Source of the DNA: Alistipes senegalensis JC50
GTDB lineage: Bacteria; Bacteroidota; Bacteroidia; Bacteroidales; Rikenellaceae
Direction of reading: 5' to 3'
Assembly: GCF_025145645.1 (NCBI RefSeq)
Contig: NZ_CP102252.1
Span: 3,100,001 to 3,164,000, forward strand
DNA length: 64,000 bases
A program made the translations under genes and the position numbers. The notes under the pieces are model-generated. The model was not told the origin of the DNA. It was given only the letters and a program-made list of their open reading frames with translations, and ran no database searches. Below are positions 37,013 through 45,298 of this stretch, piece after piece (positions within the stretch are counted from its first letter, which is position 1; every line of letters starts with the position of its first letter).

Positions 37013-37432
37013 ATGTTCATATCCAAAAAAGAACTCGCCGCGCGAGACGAACGGCTGCGCCAGGCGCAGGAAGAGATCGAGTCGCTGAAACAGACCATCC
37101 GGGAGTTGCAATCCGAGGTTGCCGACGACCGTATCTGCGGCTGCTGAAAGAACGAATACGGAGAGCGGATCACGATCCGCAAAACGGCTCCGGGATATGC
37201 CGCGACGCTTTTCTGCGGCGAACGTCCCGTAAGGGATATGGTCATTCTCAAACGCGATGACAGTCTGTGGCTCCATGTCTTGTACAGGCAAACCGGCGGA
37301 TGCGTCGTTCATCACACGACCAACGATATTCTGCATATCGGATGTTTCGGGCTTTTCATCCGCGACGACCGGCCGCAGCGTATAGGGACGGAAGTAATCC
37401 TTCAGGCTCCGGTGCGATGGGACGGCGAATAG
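37013..37432 (+). CDS. DUF3876-like small tra-operon protein with in-frame TGA
   Basis: The frame from ATG 37013 to TAG 37432 has 140 codons, with TGA at codon 45 (37145-37147) between ICGC and KNEYGERITIRK. The first 40 residues form a coiled coil (ERLRQAQEEIESLKQTIRELQ). The rest is a small beta-rich domain (SLWLHVLYRQTGGCVVHHTTNDILHIG). It fits DUF3876-like proteins in the slot between traG and traI, but the assignment is tentative. It overlaps traI by 16 bp. Confidence 0.65.
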
Positions 37433-38049
37433 GCTTCGGCCTGCTGGCAGCGATGCTGCTGGCAGGCCATCCGCTTCGGGCGCAGTGGGTCGTGAGCGAC
37501 CCCTCGAATCTGGCGCAGGGCATCGTGAATTCCACCAGGCAGGTCGTCGAAGCGTCCCGGAACGGAAGTACGCTGCTTCAGAGTTTTCAGCAGACGGTAA
37601 AGATTTACGAGCAGTCGAAGAAATATTACGATGCGCTGCGGTCGGTGCATAACCTCGTCAAAAGCGCCCGTCGCGCGCAGCAGACGATGCTGCTCGTGGG
37701 CGACATCTCCGACATATACGTCTCGAACTTCCGGTCGATGCTTAACGATACGAATTATTCGGCCGAGGAACTCACGGCAATGGCCGCAGGCTATACGAAG
37801 CTGCTGTCGGCGAGTGCCGACCTGCTGAACGACCTGAAGCAGATCATCACTCCGTCAGGGCTTTCGATGACCGACAAGGAGCGGCTGGATATTATCGACA
37901 GGATCTACTACGAGATGCTCGAATACCGCAATCTTACGGAATACTATACGCGCAAGAATATCTCCGTGTCGTTCCTGCGCAGCCGTCAGCGCGGGGATTC
38001 GGAGCGTGTACGGGCCTTGTACGGCGGTCATAACGACAGATATTGGTAA
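37417..38049 (+). CDS. traI: TraI (DUF4141), secreted conjugation protein
   Basis: This 210-residue protein has the signal peptide MGRRIGFGLLAAMLLAGHPLRAQ. Its helical core QGIVNSTRQVVEASRNGSTLLQSFQQTVKIYEQSKKYYDAL is typical of the VirB5-like periplasmic TraI. The start at 37417 is chosen because it gives the signal peptide. The longer open frame upstream belongs to the overlapping gene. Both Trp codons (AQWVV and RYW) are TGG and no TGA is inside. Confidence 0.85.
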   Translation: MGRRIGFGLLAAMLLAGHPLRAQWVVSDPSNLAQGIVNSTRQVVEASRNGSTLLQSFQQTVKIYEQSKKYYDALRSVHNLVKSARRAQQTMLLVGDISDIYVSNFRSMLNDTNYSAEELTAMAAGYTKLLSASADLLNDLKQIITPSGLSMTDKERLDIIDRIYYEMLEYRNLTEYYTRKNISVSFLRSRQRGDSERVRALYGGHNDRYW

Positions 38050-38052
38050 CCT

Positions 38053-39078
38053 ATGACGATGCCGTTAGCCGTAGAGTGGACGAACCTGCATCAGATTCTC
38101 CGCTCGTTGTACGCCGATATGTTGCCGTTGTGCAGCGATATGATGGGCATTGCCAAAGGACTCGCCGGATTGGGCGCCTTGTTTTTCATCGCATACCGGG
38201 TCTGGAAATCCCTTGCCGCCGCGGAGCCGATCGAGGTATTCCCGCTGCTGCGGCCCTTTGTGCTGGGGCTGTGCATCATGGCCTTCCCGACCCTCGTATT
38301 GGGGCCTTTGAACGGTCTGCTGTCACCTATCAGCAATGCCACATCGCATTTGGTCGATCGACAGGCGTTCGATCTGGAGAAATACCAGACACAGAAGGAT
38401 GAATTGCAGCGTCAGGCGATGCTCCGCGATCCGGAGAAAGCCTATCTTATCAGTAACGAAGAGTTCGACAAACGGCTTGACGAATTGGGCTGGAAGCCCA
38501 AAGACCTTATGACGATTGCCGGGATGTATGCCGAACGAGCCGGGTATCAATTCGGTCAGAAAGTCCGTGAGGCATTCCGGGCGTTTCTGGAAACGCTCTT
38601 CCAGGCGGCATCGCTGACCATCGACACCGTGCGGACGTTTTTCCTGATCGTCCTGGCGTTACTGGGGCCCGTGGCCTTCGCCTTCTCCGTGTACGACGGC
38701 TTTCACAATACGCTGGCGTCTTGGCTGGCACGCTATATCTGCATCTATTTGTGGCTGCCCGTCAGCGACCTGTTCGGTGCGATCCTTTCGCGCATCCAGA
38801 TTCTAATGCTCCAGCAGGACATCGAACGACTGCAAGACCCGACGTTCATACCCGACGGAAGCAATACGGTCTATTGCATTTTTATGATTATCGGAATCAT
38901 CGGATATTTCTGCGTGCCGACCGTTGCGTCGTGGATCATTCAGGCCGGAGGCGCCGGAAGTTACGGCGATAAAGTCGCAGGCGCAGGACGTGCCGTGGCG
39001 ATGGGCGCTGCCGGAGTCGCCGGAGCGGCGGTCGGAAATGTCGGAGGCCGTATAAAAGGGGCTTTGAAGAAACGATAA
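38053..39078 (+). CDS. traJ: TraJ conjugation membrane protein
   Basis: This 341-residue polytopic inner-membrane protein is VirB6-like. Hydrophobic segments lie around 35-60, 70-95, 195-220, 245-265 and 280-310. Conserved text includes VYDGFHNTLASWLARYICIYLWLPVSDLFGAIL. It lies 3 bp after traI. All nine or so Trp codons are TGG. The C-terminus is Gly/Ala-rich (AVGNVGGRIKGALKKR). Confidence 0.88.
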   Translation: MTMPLAVEWTNLHQILRSLYADMLPLCSDMMGIAKGLAGLGALFFIAYRVWKSLAAAEPIEVFPLLRPFVLGLCIMAFPTLVLGPLNGLLSPISNATSHLVDRQAFDLEKYQTQKDELQRQAMLRDPEKAYLISNEEFDKRLDELGWKPKDLMTIAGMYAERAGYQFGQKVREAFRAFLETLFQAASLTIDTVRTFFLIVLALLGPVAFAFSVYDGFHNTLASWLARYICIYLWLPVSDLFGAILSRIQILMLQQDIERLQDPTFIPDGSNTVYCIFMIIGIIGYFCVPTVASWIIQAGGAGSYGDKVAGAGRAVAMGAAGVAGAAVGNVGGRIKGALKKR

Positions 39079-39091
39079 AACGTAATAAAAT

Positions 39092-39715
39092 ATGGAATTC
39101 AAAACATTGAAGAATATAGAATCGTCCTTTCGCCACCTGCGGCTCTTCAGCATACTCTTTCTGGGAGCCTGCACGCTGATCTCGGTGGCAGCAGTGTGGA
39201 CATCCTACCGTTTCGCGGAAGCCCAGCGGCAGAAGATCTACGTACTCGATCAGGGTAAGTCGCTGATATTGGCCCTGTCGCAGGATATGGCCCAGAACCG
39301 TCCCGTCGAAGCCCGCGAACACGTGCGGCGCTTCCACGAGCTCTTCTTCACCCTCTCTCCCGACCGCGAGGCCATCGAAGGCAATGTCCGCAGGGCGCTG
39401 TACCTTGCGGACGGAAGCGCCATCGCCTATTACCAGAGCCTCGCAGAGAAGGGATATTTCAACCGCATCATCGCCTCGAACGTATCGCAGAGTGTCGTCG
39501 TGGACAGCATCCGCTGCGATTTCGACTGCTATCCCTATGCTGTCGAGACCTTCGCACGGCAGAAGATCGTCCGTGAAAGCAATGTCACGGAACGGACGCT
39601 CGTCACGACATGCCGTCTGCGGAATGCCGTACGCTCGGACAACAACCCGCAGGGATTCCTGATCGAAGATCTGCGTATTCTCGAAAACAAAGACCTCGGA
39701 AGTTATGAGCGCTAA
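39092..39715 (+). CDS. traK: TraK conjugation protein
   Basis: This 207-residue VirB8-like inner-membrane protein has one transmembrane helix (about 22-45) and a periplasmic domain with HVRRFHELFFTLSPDREAIEGNVRRALYLADGSAIAYYQSLAEKGYFNRI. The order and length fit TraK. Its single Trp is TGG and the stop is TAA. It overlaps traL by 11 bp. Confidence 0.88.
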   Translation: MEFKTLKNIESSFRHLRLFSILFLGACTLISVAAVWTSYRFAEAQRQKIYVLDQGKSLILALSQDMAQNRPVEAREHVRRFHELFFTLSPDREAIEGNVRRALYLADGSAIAYYQSLAEKGYFNRIIASNVSQSVVVDSIRCDFDCYPYAVETFARQKIVRESNVTERTLVTTCRLRNAVRSDNNPQGFLIEDLRILENKDLGSYER

Positions 39716-39962
39716 GGATTTGCAGACGCGGGCCGAAGCGTGGCTGAAGGCCCGCATGGAACGTCTTACGCCGCGCCAGCGGCTCGGGCTGGTTACTGTG
39801 CTGTTGCTCGTCTATGCGGCGGTCGCCCTGATGATTCTGTTCGGTGGAATGCGGAGTCGGGAGACGTCGATTCCCGCCGTCGAACACCTCCGGCAGCCAC
39901 TACTGCCGGAAACGCGCCCGTTACCTCTAAATATAGATGAAGATGATACGCAGGAGCGATAA
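39705..39962 (+). CDS. traL: TraL-like small membrane protein (DUF3989)
   Basis: This 85-residue protein has one transmembrane helix (about 27-48: RLGLVTVLLLVYAAVALMILFGG). It lies between traK and traM with overlaps on both sides (11 and 26 bp), as usual for TraL. The N-terminal segment ERLTPRQRLG matches what I recall of DUF3989. Trp is TGG. The stop is TAA. Confidence 0.75.
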   Translation: MSAKDLQTRAEAWLKARMERLTPRQRLGLVTVLLLVYAAVALMILFGGMRSRETSIPAVEHLRQPLLPETRPLPLNIDEDDTQER

Positions 39963-41166
39963 CGGAGCGGTTGAAAAACTGTCGCAATTTCTCACGCCGC
40001 AGCTTCTCCGGCAACTTAAGTTCGCAGGCGTCGTGACGGTTATGACGCTGCTGTGCGGCATTTTCCTATGGCACCTGTTCGCCCCGAAACCGGCTCCGCA
40101 GCAGGCGGGAACGGGCGGATACAATGTTACGATTCCGGAAGCGACGGTAAAGCCGGCGGAAACGGACAAGCGTAAGGTCTACGAACAGGAGCAGTACGAG
40201 CAGCAGCGGCGCGAGAAACTACAATCGTTGGGTGATGTTCTGGACGACCGCTTGCCTGTGACCGGGGAAATGGCGGACGCTACGGCTCCGGCAGCACCGA
40301 CGGCGATCGACGAATCGGATGCTGCTTACCGGAGGATATCGGGCGAAATGGCGGCTTTCTACACCCCGGCCCCTTCTTGCAACAATACCGAGGTCGAGGC
40401 CCTGAAAGAGCAGATCGCGGCCCTGCAATCCCAGCTCGACGCCGAGCGGCAGCAGCCCGATCCGCTGGAACTGGCCGAGGAGCAGTACAGGCTCGCACGG
40501 AAGTATCTCGGAGGCGGAACGGCCGTAGACGAAGAGACCGGGCCGACGAAGCAGCGAAGGGATTCGCGCCTGTCCGTCATGCGGCCCGTTCGGGAAGGTG
40601 AGGTCGAAGCCTCGACGCTCGACACGCGGGCGGATTTCACCGTTGAGCGCAACCTCGGATTTCTCACGGCGGCAGGTGGTGTCGCGCATGCCGATATTCC
40701 AAGCGTCAGGGCTTGTGTCGCTCAGACGCAAATCATACGTGCCGGGAGCACGGTGCAGCTGCGGCTATTGGAAGCCGTGCGCATCGACGATACGGTGATC
40801 CCACGCAACACTCCGTTATACGGTCTTGCGACGATCTCCGGAATGCGGCTGCAGGTCGTGGTGTCGTCCGTCGAATACGGCGGGCGGATCTTCGCCGTCG
40901 AAGCCGCGGCTTACGACATGGACGGCCAGCCGGGGCTGAACGTCCCGAACTCCCGCGAACGGACAGCCCTCAAAGAGGCGCTGGCATCCGTCGGACAGAC
41001 CGCCGGAACAAGTGTAAATGTCACCCGTTCGGCCGGGCAGCAGGTGTTGTCCGAGCTGGCGCGCGGAGGATTACAGGCTTCGTCGCAGTATGTCGCCGGG
41101 AAGCTCCGCGAGGTGAAGATAACCCTCAAAGCCAACCATCAGCTATTATTGATTTCAAAAGAATAG
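39937..41166 (+). CDS. traM: TraM conjugation protein (VirB10-like)
   Basis: This 409-residue protein is anchored by one helix near residue 30-47 (VVTVMTLLCGIFLWHLF). A Pro-rich and coiled-coil region follows (to about 190: ALKEQIAALQSQLDAERQQ). The C-terminal domain is VirB10-like and beta-rich: AGSTVQLRLLEAVRIDDTVIPRNTPLYGLATISG is the typical TrbI/VirB10 pattern. It spans the envelope and links the inner-membrane machine to the outer ring. The start overlaps traL by 26 bp. No internal TGA is present. Confidence 0.88.
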   Translation: MKMIRRSDNGAVEKLSQFLTPQLLRQLKFAGVVTVMTLLCGIFLWHLFAPKPAPQQAGTGGYNVTIPEATVKPAETDKRKVYEQEQYEQQRREKLQSLGDVLDDRLPVTGEMADATAPAAPTAIDESDAAYRRISGEMAAFYTPAPSCNNTEVEALKEQIAALQSQLDAERQQPDPLELAEEQYRLARKYLGGGTAVDEETGPTKQRRDSRLSVMRPVREGEVEASTLDTRADFTVERNLGFLTAAGGVAHADIPSVRACVAQTQIIRAGSTVQLRLLEAVRIDDTVIPRNTPLYGLATISGMRLQVVVSSVEYGGRIFAVEAAAYDMDGQPGLNVPNSRERTALKEALASVGQTAGTSVNVTRSAGQQVLSELARGGLQASSQYVAGKLREVKITLKANHQLLLISKE

Positions 41167-41173
41167 AACGTTT

Positions 41174-42079
41174 ATGAAAAGAGACCTTATTTATCTGATT
41201 CTGATCGTCGCGGCAATCGCGGCGGTTAAAGTCACGGCACAGACGGCACCGGAAACGCCGGTGGAGATCAGCCCCCTGCGGATCGAAGCGGGATTTACGA
41301 AAACCGTGCATATCCTGTTCCCGTCGCCTGTTACATATATCGACATCGGCTCGATGGACATCATCGCTGGCAAAGCCGACGGGGCAGAGAACGTCGTGCG
41401 GGTGAAAGCCGCCGTGCGGAATTTCATAGCCGAAACAAACCTGACGGTCATCACCGAGGACGGCGGATTTTTCACTTTCGATGTCCACTATGCCGAGAAT
41501 CCGGCTGTCTCGACCGTCAATCTTACAGTGCAGGAACCACAGACGAAAGGTGTAAAGGAACCGACTGCTGCGGGCGATCCGCTGTCGCCGGCCCCAGTAA
41601 CCAAAAGCCGGGTGCTGCTGCGCGAGGTAGGCCGTGAGAAGCCCGCGACCGTAAAGCGCATGTTGAGCGACATATACCGGCAGAACCGTACGGATGTGAA
41701 AGGCATTCGCACGAAAAAGTACGGCATCGAAGTCGAAGTACAGGGGATTTATGTTTCCAATGATGTCGTTTACATACATACTTGCATGTATAACGACACG
41801 AATATCTCCTTCGAGGTGGATTCACGGCGGTTCATCGTGGCGGATCGCAAACTCACCAAGCGCACGGCACAACAACAGACGCCGCTCGAAATCCTGCGCG
41901 TATGCAACGACCCGGCAGTCGTGAGGGGACACCAGCGTCAGCGGACGGTATTCGCACTGCCCAAACTGACGATCTCCGATGACAAAGTGCTTTTGCTGGA
42001 AATCATCGAGAAGAACGGAGCCCGGCATCAGACGGTGGAAATACCAGCCAAAGAGTTGTTAGAAGCAAAACTGCTGTAA
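41174..42079 (+). CDS. traN: TraN conjugation protein (VirB9-like, outer-membrane associated)
   Basis: This 301-residue secreted protein has the signal peptide MKRDLIYLILIVAAIAAVKVTAQ and a beta-rich core (ISPLRIEAGFTKTVHILFPSPVTYIDIGS), with a C-terminal part FALPKLTISDDKVLLLEIIEKNGARH. Such proteins form the outer-membrane ring with TraM. It has no Trp. In many relatives TraO, TraP and TraQ follow. Here only a 38-residue protein does, so the operon looks shortened. Confidence 0.85.
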   Translation: MKRDLIYLILIVAAIAAVKVTAQTAPETPVEISPLRIEAGFTKTVHILFPSPVTYIDIGSMDIIAGKADGAENVVRVKAAVRNFIAETNLTVITEDGGFFTFDVHYAENPAVSTVNLTVQEPQTKGVKEPTAAGDPLSPAPVTKSRVLLREVGREKPATVKRMLSDIYRQNRTDVKGIRTKKYGIEVEVQGIYVSNDVVYIHTCMYNDTNISFEVDSRRFIVADRKLTKRTAQQQTPLEILRVCNDPAVVRGHQRQRTVFALPKLTISDDKVLLLEIIEKNGARHQTVEIPAKELLEAKLL

Positions 42080-42097
42080 CGGGAAAAATAAGATTCG

Positions 42098-42214
42098 ATG
42101 CTCGTACACTTTCTAACGGCTCTTTGCCTGACAATGGGAATATTGTCGGTACTGGTCGCCATCGGACTATGTTGGTTGATCCTCTTTCCGGAGTATCCGA
42201 AACACAAGTATTGA
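42098..42214 (+). CDS. Small membrane protein after traN
   Basis: This 38-residue protein is almost entirely one transmembrane helix (LTMGILSVLVAIGLCWLILF). It ends at TGA 42212-42214. If that UGA were read, seven residues (Trp, FGRIQR) would be added up to TAA 42233-42235, just before the terminator. The base after this TGA is T, unlike the ten suspected sense UGAs, which are followed by A or C, so a real stop is more likely. The role is unknown. Confidence 0.5.
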   Translation: MLVHFLTALCLTMGILSVLVAIGLCWLILFPEYPKHKY

Positions 42215-42230
42215 TTCGGACGAATCCAAC

Positions 42231-42266
42231 GATAAGCACCCGTTTTTTGGACGGGCGCTTATCATT
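42231..42266 (+). terminator. Convergent terminator after the tra operon
   Basis: GATAAGCACCCGT (42231-42243) pairs with ACGGGCGCTTATC (42251-42263) apart from one mismatch, with a T-run in the loop region and after it. It serves the plus-strand tra operon and the minus-strand HU gene. Confidence 0.75.
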
Positions 42267-42537
42267 ATTTTACAGCCTCTTCAAAATTTGGCGCCGGCTT
42301 AAAGGCCGGAATATCATGCGCAGGAATTTTGAGCGTCGTATTCTTTGAAATGTTACGCGCTGTCTTCTCCTTGCGGTGCTTGATGAGGAAGGTGCCGAAT
42401 CCGCGGAGGAAGACGTTCTCCTTACGAATCTGGGCGGCGCGCACCTCTTCCATGAAACCCTCCACGACAGCTGATACAGTCGTAGCCTCGACACCCGTTT
42501 CACGGGCAATCTGATTCACGATTTCGACTTTTGTCAT
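42265..42537 (-). CDS. HU-family DNA-binding protein
   Basis: This 90-residue histone-like protein bends DNA. MTKVEIVNQIARETGVEATTVSAVVEGFMEEVRAA forms the dimer helices. FLRGFGTFLIKHRKEKTARNISKNTTLKIPAHDIPAFKPAPNF is the beta arm with the Pro tip and the conserved end. An HU or IHF-like protein in a mobile element often helps recombination or relaxosome assembly. A -7 box TACCTTTG on the minus strand (complement of 42567-42574) lies 30 nt upstream. No TGA is inside. Confidence 0.92.
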   Translation of the reverse strand: MTKVEIVNQIARETGVEATTVSAVVEGFMEEVRAAQIRKENVFLRGFGTFLIKHRKEKTARNISKNTTLKIPAHDIPAFKPAPNFEEAVK

Positions 42538-42596
42538 ATTGTTTGTTCAACTTTATATATCTGTGACAAAGGTAGAAATTTTATCGTATAAAATAA

Positions 42597-42628
42597 GAAA
42601 AGCCGCAAAGCGAAGTGTTTTGCGGCTT
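42597..42628 (-). terminator. Terminator on the minus strand upstream of the HU gene
   Basis: AAGCCGCAAA (42600-42609) and TTTGCGGCTT (42619-42628) pair perfectly. On the minus strand a short T-rich run follows. It begins inside the TAA that would end the extended reading frame of the gene at 42627-42896. Confidence 0.75.
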
Positions 42629-42896
42629 ACAACTCTCCGGTGTGGCGGGCAGGTCATTCCACGACTTGTCCGCCATAGTGCAATGTGCATATCTCACGGT
42701 GTATCTGCCGACATAGCAGCTCGATAACCCGTTCGGAAAGATCGTGCCGCACCGTGTGCATGAAGCGGCGGTTCTCGATGCGGCTGAACAGGCTTGTGCC
42801 GTCTTCGGCGACGGCGCAGCAGATTTGCTCCTCGCGGAAGCGGTCGTAATCGGTGAAATACTCCACATCGGGAGCGATACGTATATAAGATTTCAT
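42627..42896 (-). CDS. Small protein, probably with TGA read through near its end
   Basis: From ATG 42896 the frame MKSYIRIAPDVEYFTDYDRFREEQICCAV...RQIHREICTLHYGGQVVE meets TGA 42656-42654 at codon 81. It then reads PARHTGEL and ends at TAA 42627, where the terminator begins. If UGA is sense the protein has 89 residues, otherwise 80. I do not recognise the family. The gap 42897-43010 has no gene. Confidence 0.5.
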
Positions 42897-43010
42897 AGGT
42901 TCGTCAGATGATGTTTTGACACAATTCGGGGTGGCGGTATGGCGGGAGCCGCGGGCGTCCGCCCGTTCGCGTCTGCGGCATGACTGCCGCAGACGGAAAC
43001 CGGGACTTAT

Positions 43011-43274
43011 TTATGGTGTCGCAAGATCGTTGAATCGCAGTTCGATAGTTGTCAGCAACAATCCCGGCGGACAGGAATAAGTGCCCCTTATGTCCGATTC
43101 TTCGGAGAAGATATGCACGGTATAGCGGCGTGCCGCTCGCTCCCGGGAAATCCGGATCCCCCAAGTATGGCCGTTTCGGCGTGCGAAAAAAATGTGATTT
43201 CCCGCACCTGCCTGGATCAGATCGAAAACGGCGATTCCATGACGGCGAAGAGCGTCGATAAATTCTTTCAACAT
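43011..43274 (-). CDS. Small protein of unknown function
   Basis: This 87-residue protein starts MLKEFIDALRRHGIAVFDLIQAGAGNHIFFARRNGHTWGIRISRERAA. It has a beta-rich core and ends LRFNDLATP. Trp is TGG and the stop is TAA. It lies 50 nt after the ParB-like gene in the same direction and may share its transcript. I do not recognise the family. Confidence 0.5.
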   Translation of the reverse strand: MLKEFIDALRRHGIAVFDLIQAGAGNHIFFARRNGHTWGIRISRERAARRYTVHIFSEESDIRGTYSCPPGLLLTTIELRFNDLATP

Positions 43275-43324
43275 GATTCATTCGGTTTTATGGGGACGGC
43301 CTGCGGGCCGTCCCCGATCAGACT

Positions 43325-45049
43325 TTAGGCGGCTTTCTTTGTCGTTTTCTTGGTGCTCTTACCCGTTTTGCCCTCTTTCTTGGCGGCTTTGGTCTTGGCT
43401 TTCTCCTGCGCTTCGGCCACGGCAATACGCTCGTCGAGACGGTCGTTGCGTTTCGTGTATTCCTCGTCGAACTGCGCTTTCACAACCTCGCATTTCTCTT
43501 TGTGGTGCAAGGCTGCAAATTCCATCAGCAGTTGCTTCCCCGTTTTGTCGAAACCGATGTCGGATGTAAGGCTTTTTACAAGAAAATCGCGGGTGATGAG
43601 GTCGCGTTGTTCGTCGGTCAGCGCATTGACGACAGCGATTTTCTGTTCGGATGTCAAATAATACGCTTCGGGGAATCCCACGGCGGCGAGGTGTTCGCGC
43701 CGCAGGCTTCCGAGCATGATGTAATAGAGAATGTTGTCTTCCAGCTGGGTAAACGGCGTCGGGGCGATCTCCTCGTCGCGGACGATCTGCCGGACGGCTT
43801 CGACGGTTTTTTCGTGTGCGAGTTCCGTGTTGCGGATTTTCTTCTCCTCAAGGCGGGCGATCAGTTCCCCGGTCGATTCCCTGCCTTTAGCGGCTTGGTT
43901 CACATAGACCAGCCGGGCGTCGTCGCGCGAAGTCTTGACGAAGATACGGATCGCCCCGGCGTCGTGCTTGGCCAGCAGGTCGGCGGTCTTTTCCTCGGCA
44001 GCCTTTTTCTGCTGTTCATAGATCTGCATTGCCGCGGTATAATCGGCATCGGTGGCATAATCTGCCGGACATGGTTCCGCGGGTATAGCGGGCATTTCCT
44101 GCACCTGCCCGTATTCGAACGCCTTGCATTCGACCCCGTTTTCGGTCATATGCTCTACGGCCTTATCATGGTCGTTGCATCCGTAACGGTCTTTGCAAAG
44201 GATGAATTTCGGGTTTTGCGCGAGCAGTTCTCCGCTTTTTCGCTCGATGAATTCGCGGTTCTTGGCTTCGAGACATTCCCGGTTCGTACACCGTCCGCTT
44301 CCCGTGGCGAACATATCGTATAGATTGGTGTTGTGCTTGCATGCGGCGCACGCCGTCTGGTCGAAGCGATACCGGGCCAGATCGTTCGTATAATGGGCGT
44401 CCACCATCCGCTTGAATTCCTTTACGGAGTATTTCCGCCACCCCTCCTCGTCTTTGAGGCGGTCTTTGCAGATCGTCTTTTGCAGGTCTTTCCCGTACCG
44501 TGCCAGCTCCATGGCGAGGCCCAGCGTAATGGAGTTTTCGCGCAGGAGTTTTTTTACGTCGGGGATCAGTTCGTTGAGTTTCATCCGGTAGTAGATATAC
44601 TGCTCGCTCTTACCGAAGCGTGCGGCCACGGCGGCGGCATCCCCGCCGAGGGTCTGCATGGCGGCTTTGTAGGCTTCGGCCTCGTCGAGCGGCGGCATCT
44701 CCTCGCGCTGAATGTTCTCCGAGAGCGCGAGGTCGAAGATCGCCCGTTCGTCCGCGGGGGCGGCATCGACGATGGCCTCGATTTCGGTCTGGCCGAGCAG
44801 TTGCACGGCACGGTAGCGGCGTTCGCCGCAGACGATGATATAACAGCCTTGTTCTGCGGCTCGCACCCGGATGGGCTGAATAAGGCCGTGTGTGGCAATG
44901 GACGCGGCCAGTTCCGCGAGGGCATTTTCGTCGTAACTCCGCCGCGGATTGTTGGGGTTGGGGCGGATTTTGTCAATGGAGAGCAAAACGGTCGATTTCG
45001 TGCTCTGAGCGGCGATTGCGGTCGTGGTGTTGTTTTCGTTCGTTTTCAT
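43325..45049 (-). CDS. ParB/RepB/Spo0J-family protein
   Basis: This 574-residue protein has an N-terminal ParB CTPase domain: LSIDKIRPNPNNPRRSYDENALAELAASIATHGLIQPI, then CGERRYRAVQLLG and LIENIQREEMPPLDEAEAY-like (LSENIQREEMPPLDEAEAY). A helix-turn-helix region follows near 150-190 (FGKSEQYIYYRMKLNELIPDVKKLL). A long C-terminal part with Cys pairs (CAACKHNTNLYDMFATGSGRC, possibly metal binding) ends in a Lys-rich tail. ParB proteins load on parS sites and cooperate with ParA. It may pair with TraA at 31821. Trp is TGG, no internal TGA. Confidence 0.88.
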   Translation of the reverse strand: MKTNENNTTTAIAAQSTKSTVLLSIDKIRPNPNNPRRSYDENALAELAASIATHGLIQPIRVRAAEQGCYIIVCGERRYRAVQLLGQTEIEAIVDAAPADERAIFDLALSENIQREEMPPLDEAEAYKAAMQTLGGDAAAVAARFGKSEQYIYYRMKLNELIPDVKKLLRENSITLGLAMELARYGKDLQKTICKDRLKDEEGWRKYSVKEFKRMVDAHYTNDLARYRFDQTACAACKHNTNLYDMFATGSGRCTNRECLEAKNREFIERKSGELLAQNPKFILCKDRYGCNDHDKAVEHMTENGVECKAFEYGQVQEMPAIPAEPCPADYATDADYTAAMQIYEQQKKAAEEKTADLLAKHDAGAIRIFVKTSRDDARLVYVNQAAKGRESTGELIARLEEKKIRNTELAHEKTVEAVRQIVRDEEIAPTPFTQLEDNILYYIMLGSLRREHLAAVGFPEAYYLTSEQKIAVVNALTDEQRDLITRDFLVKSLTSDIGFDKTGKQLLMEFAALHHKEKCEVVKAQFDEEYTKRNDRLDERIAVAEAQEKAKTKAAKKEGKTGKSTKKTTKKAA

Positions 45050-45067
45050 GGCATGATGGTTTTAAGA

Positions 45068-45298
45068 TTATTTTGAAAGGTATTTAATCAGTTGCTTGTG
45101 GCGGTCGTACGGTATTTTGAACAGCAGGTAGGTAATGCCTATGCCGTTGCGCGATGCGTTGTGAAGGAGTTGCCGCAGATCGGGGTCTTCCTCGGCCGTG
45201 ACGCCGAATACCTCCGGCATGTATTTTTCCGGCAACCGGGTGCGCATCATGTAGTCGAAATCCGCCGTGCGCTGTATGATTTCTTCGTATGATTTCAT
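45068..45298 (-). CDS. Small protein of unknown function
   Basis: This 76-residue protein starts MKSYEEIIQRTADFDYMMRTRLPEKYMPEVFGVTAEEDPDLRQ. It is rich in charged residues and probably cytoplasmic. The start at 45298 is chosen because it overlaps the upstream gene in an ATGA junction. Farther Met codons upstream lie inside that gene. It lies 18 nt before the ParB-like gene. No family is recognised. Confidence 0.5.
   Translation of the reverse strand: MKSYEEIIQRTADFDYMMRTRLPEKYMPEVFGVTAEEDPDLRQLLHNASRNGIGITYLLFKIPYDRHKQLIKYLSK

Noticed and set aside
16873..42656. Systematic sequencing error at methylated motifs as the cause of the in-frame TGAs
   Set aside because: The sequences around the ten TGAs share no common motif, so a motif-linked base-calling error is unlikely. 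Only raw reads could settle it.
16873..42656. Ordinary pseudogene decay of the conjugative element
   Set aside because: Decay should give TAA, TAG and frameshifts as well as TGA. I found only TGA and intact frames elsewhere. Not fully excluded because integrase and several tra genes are missing.
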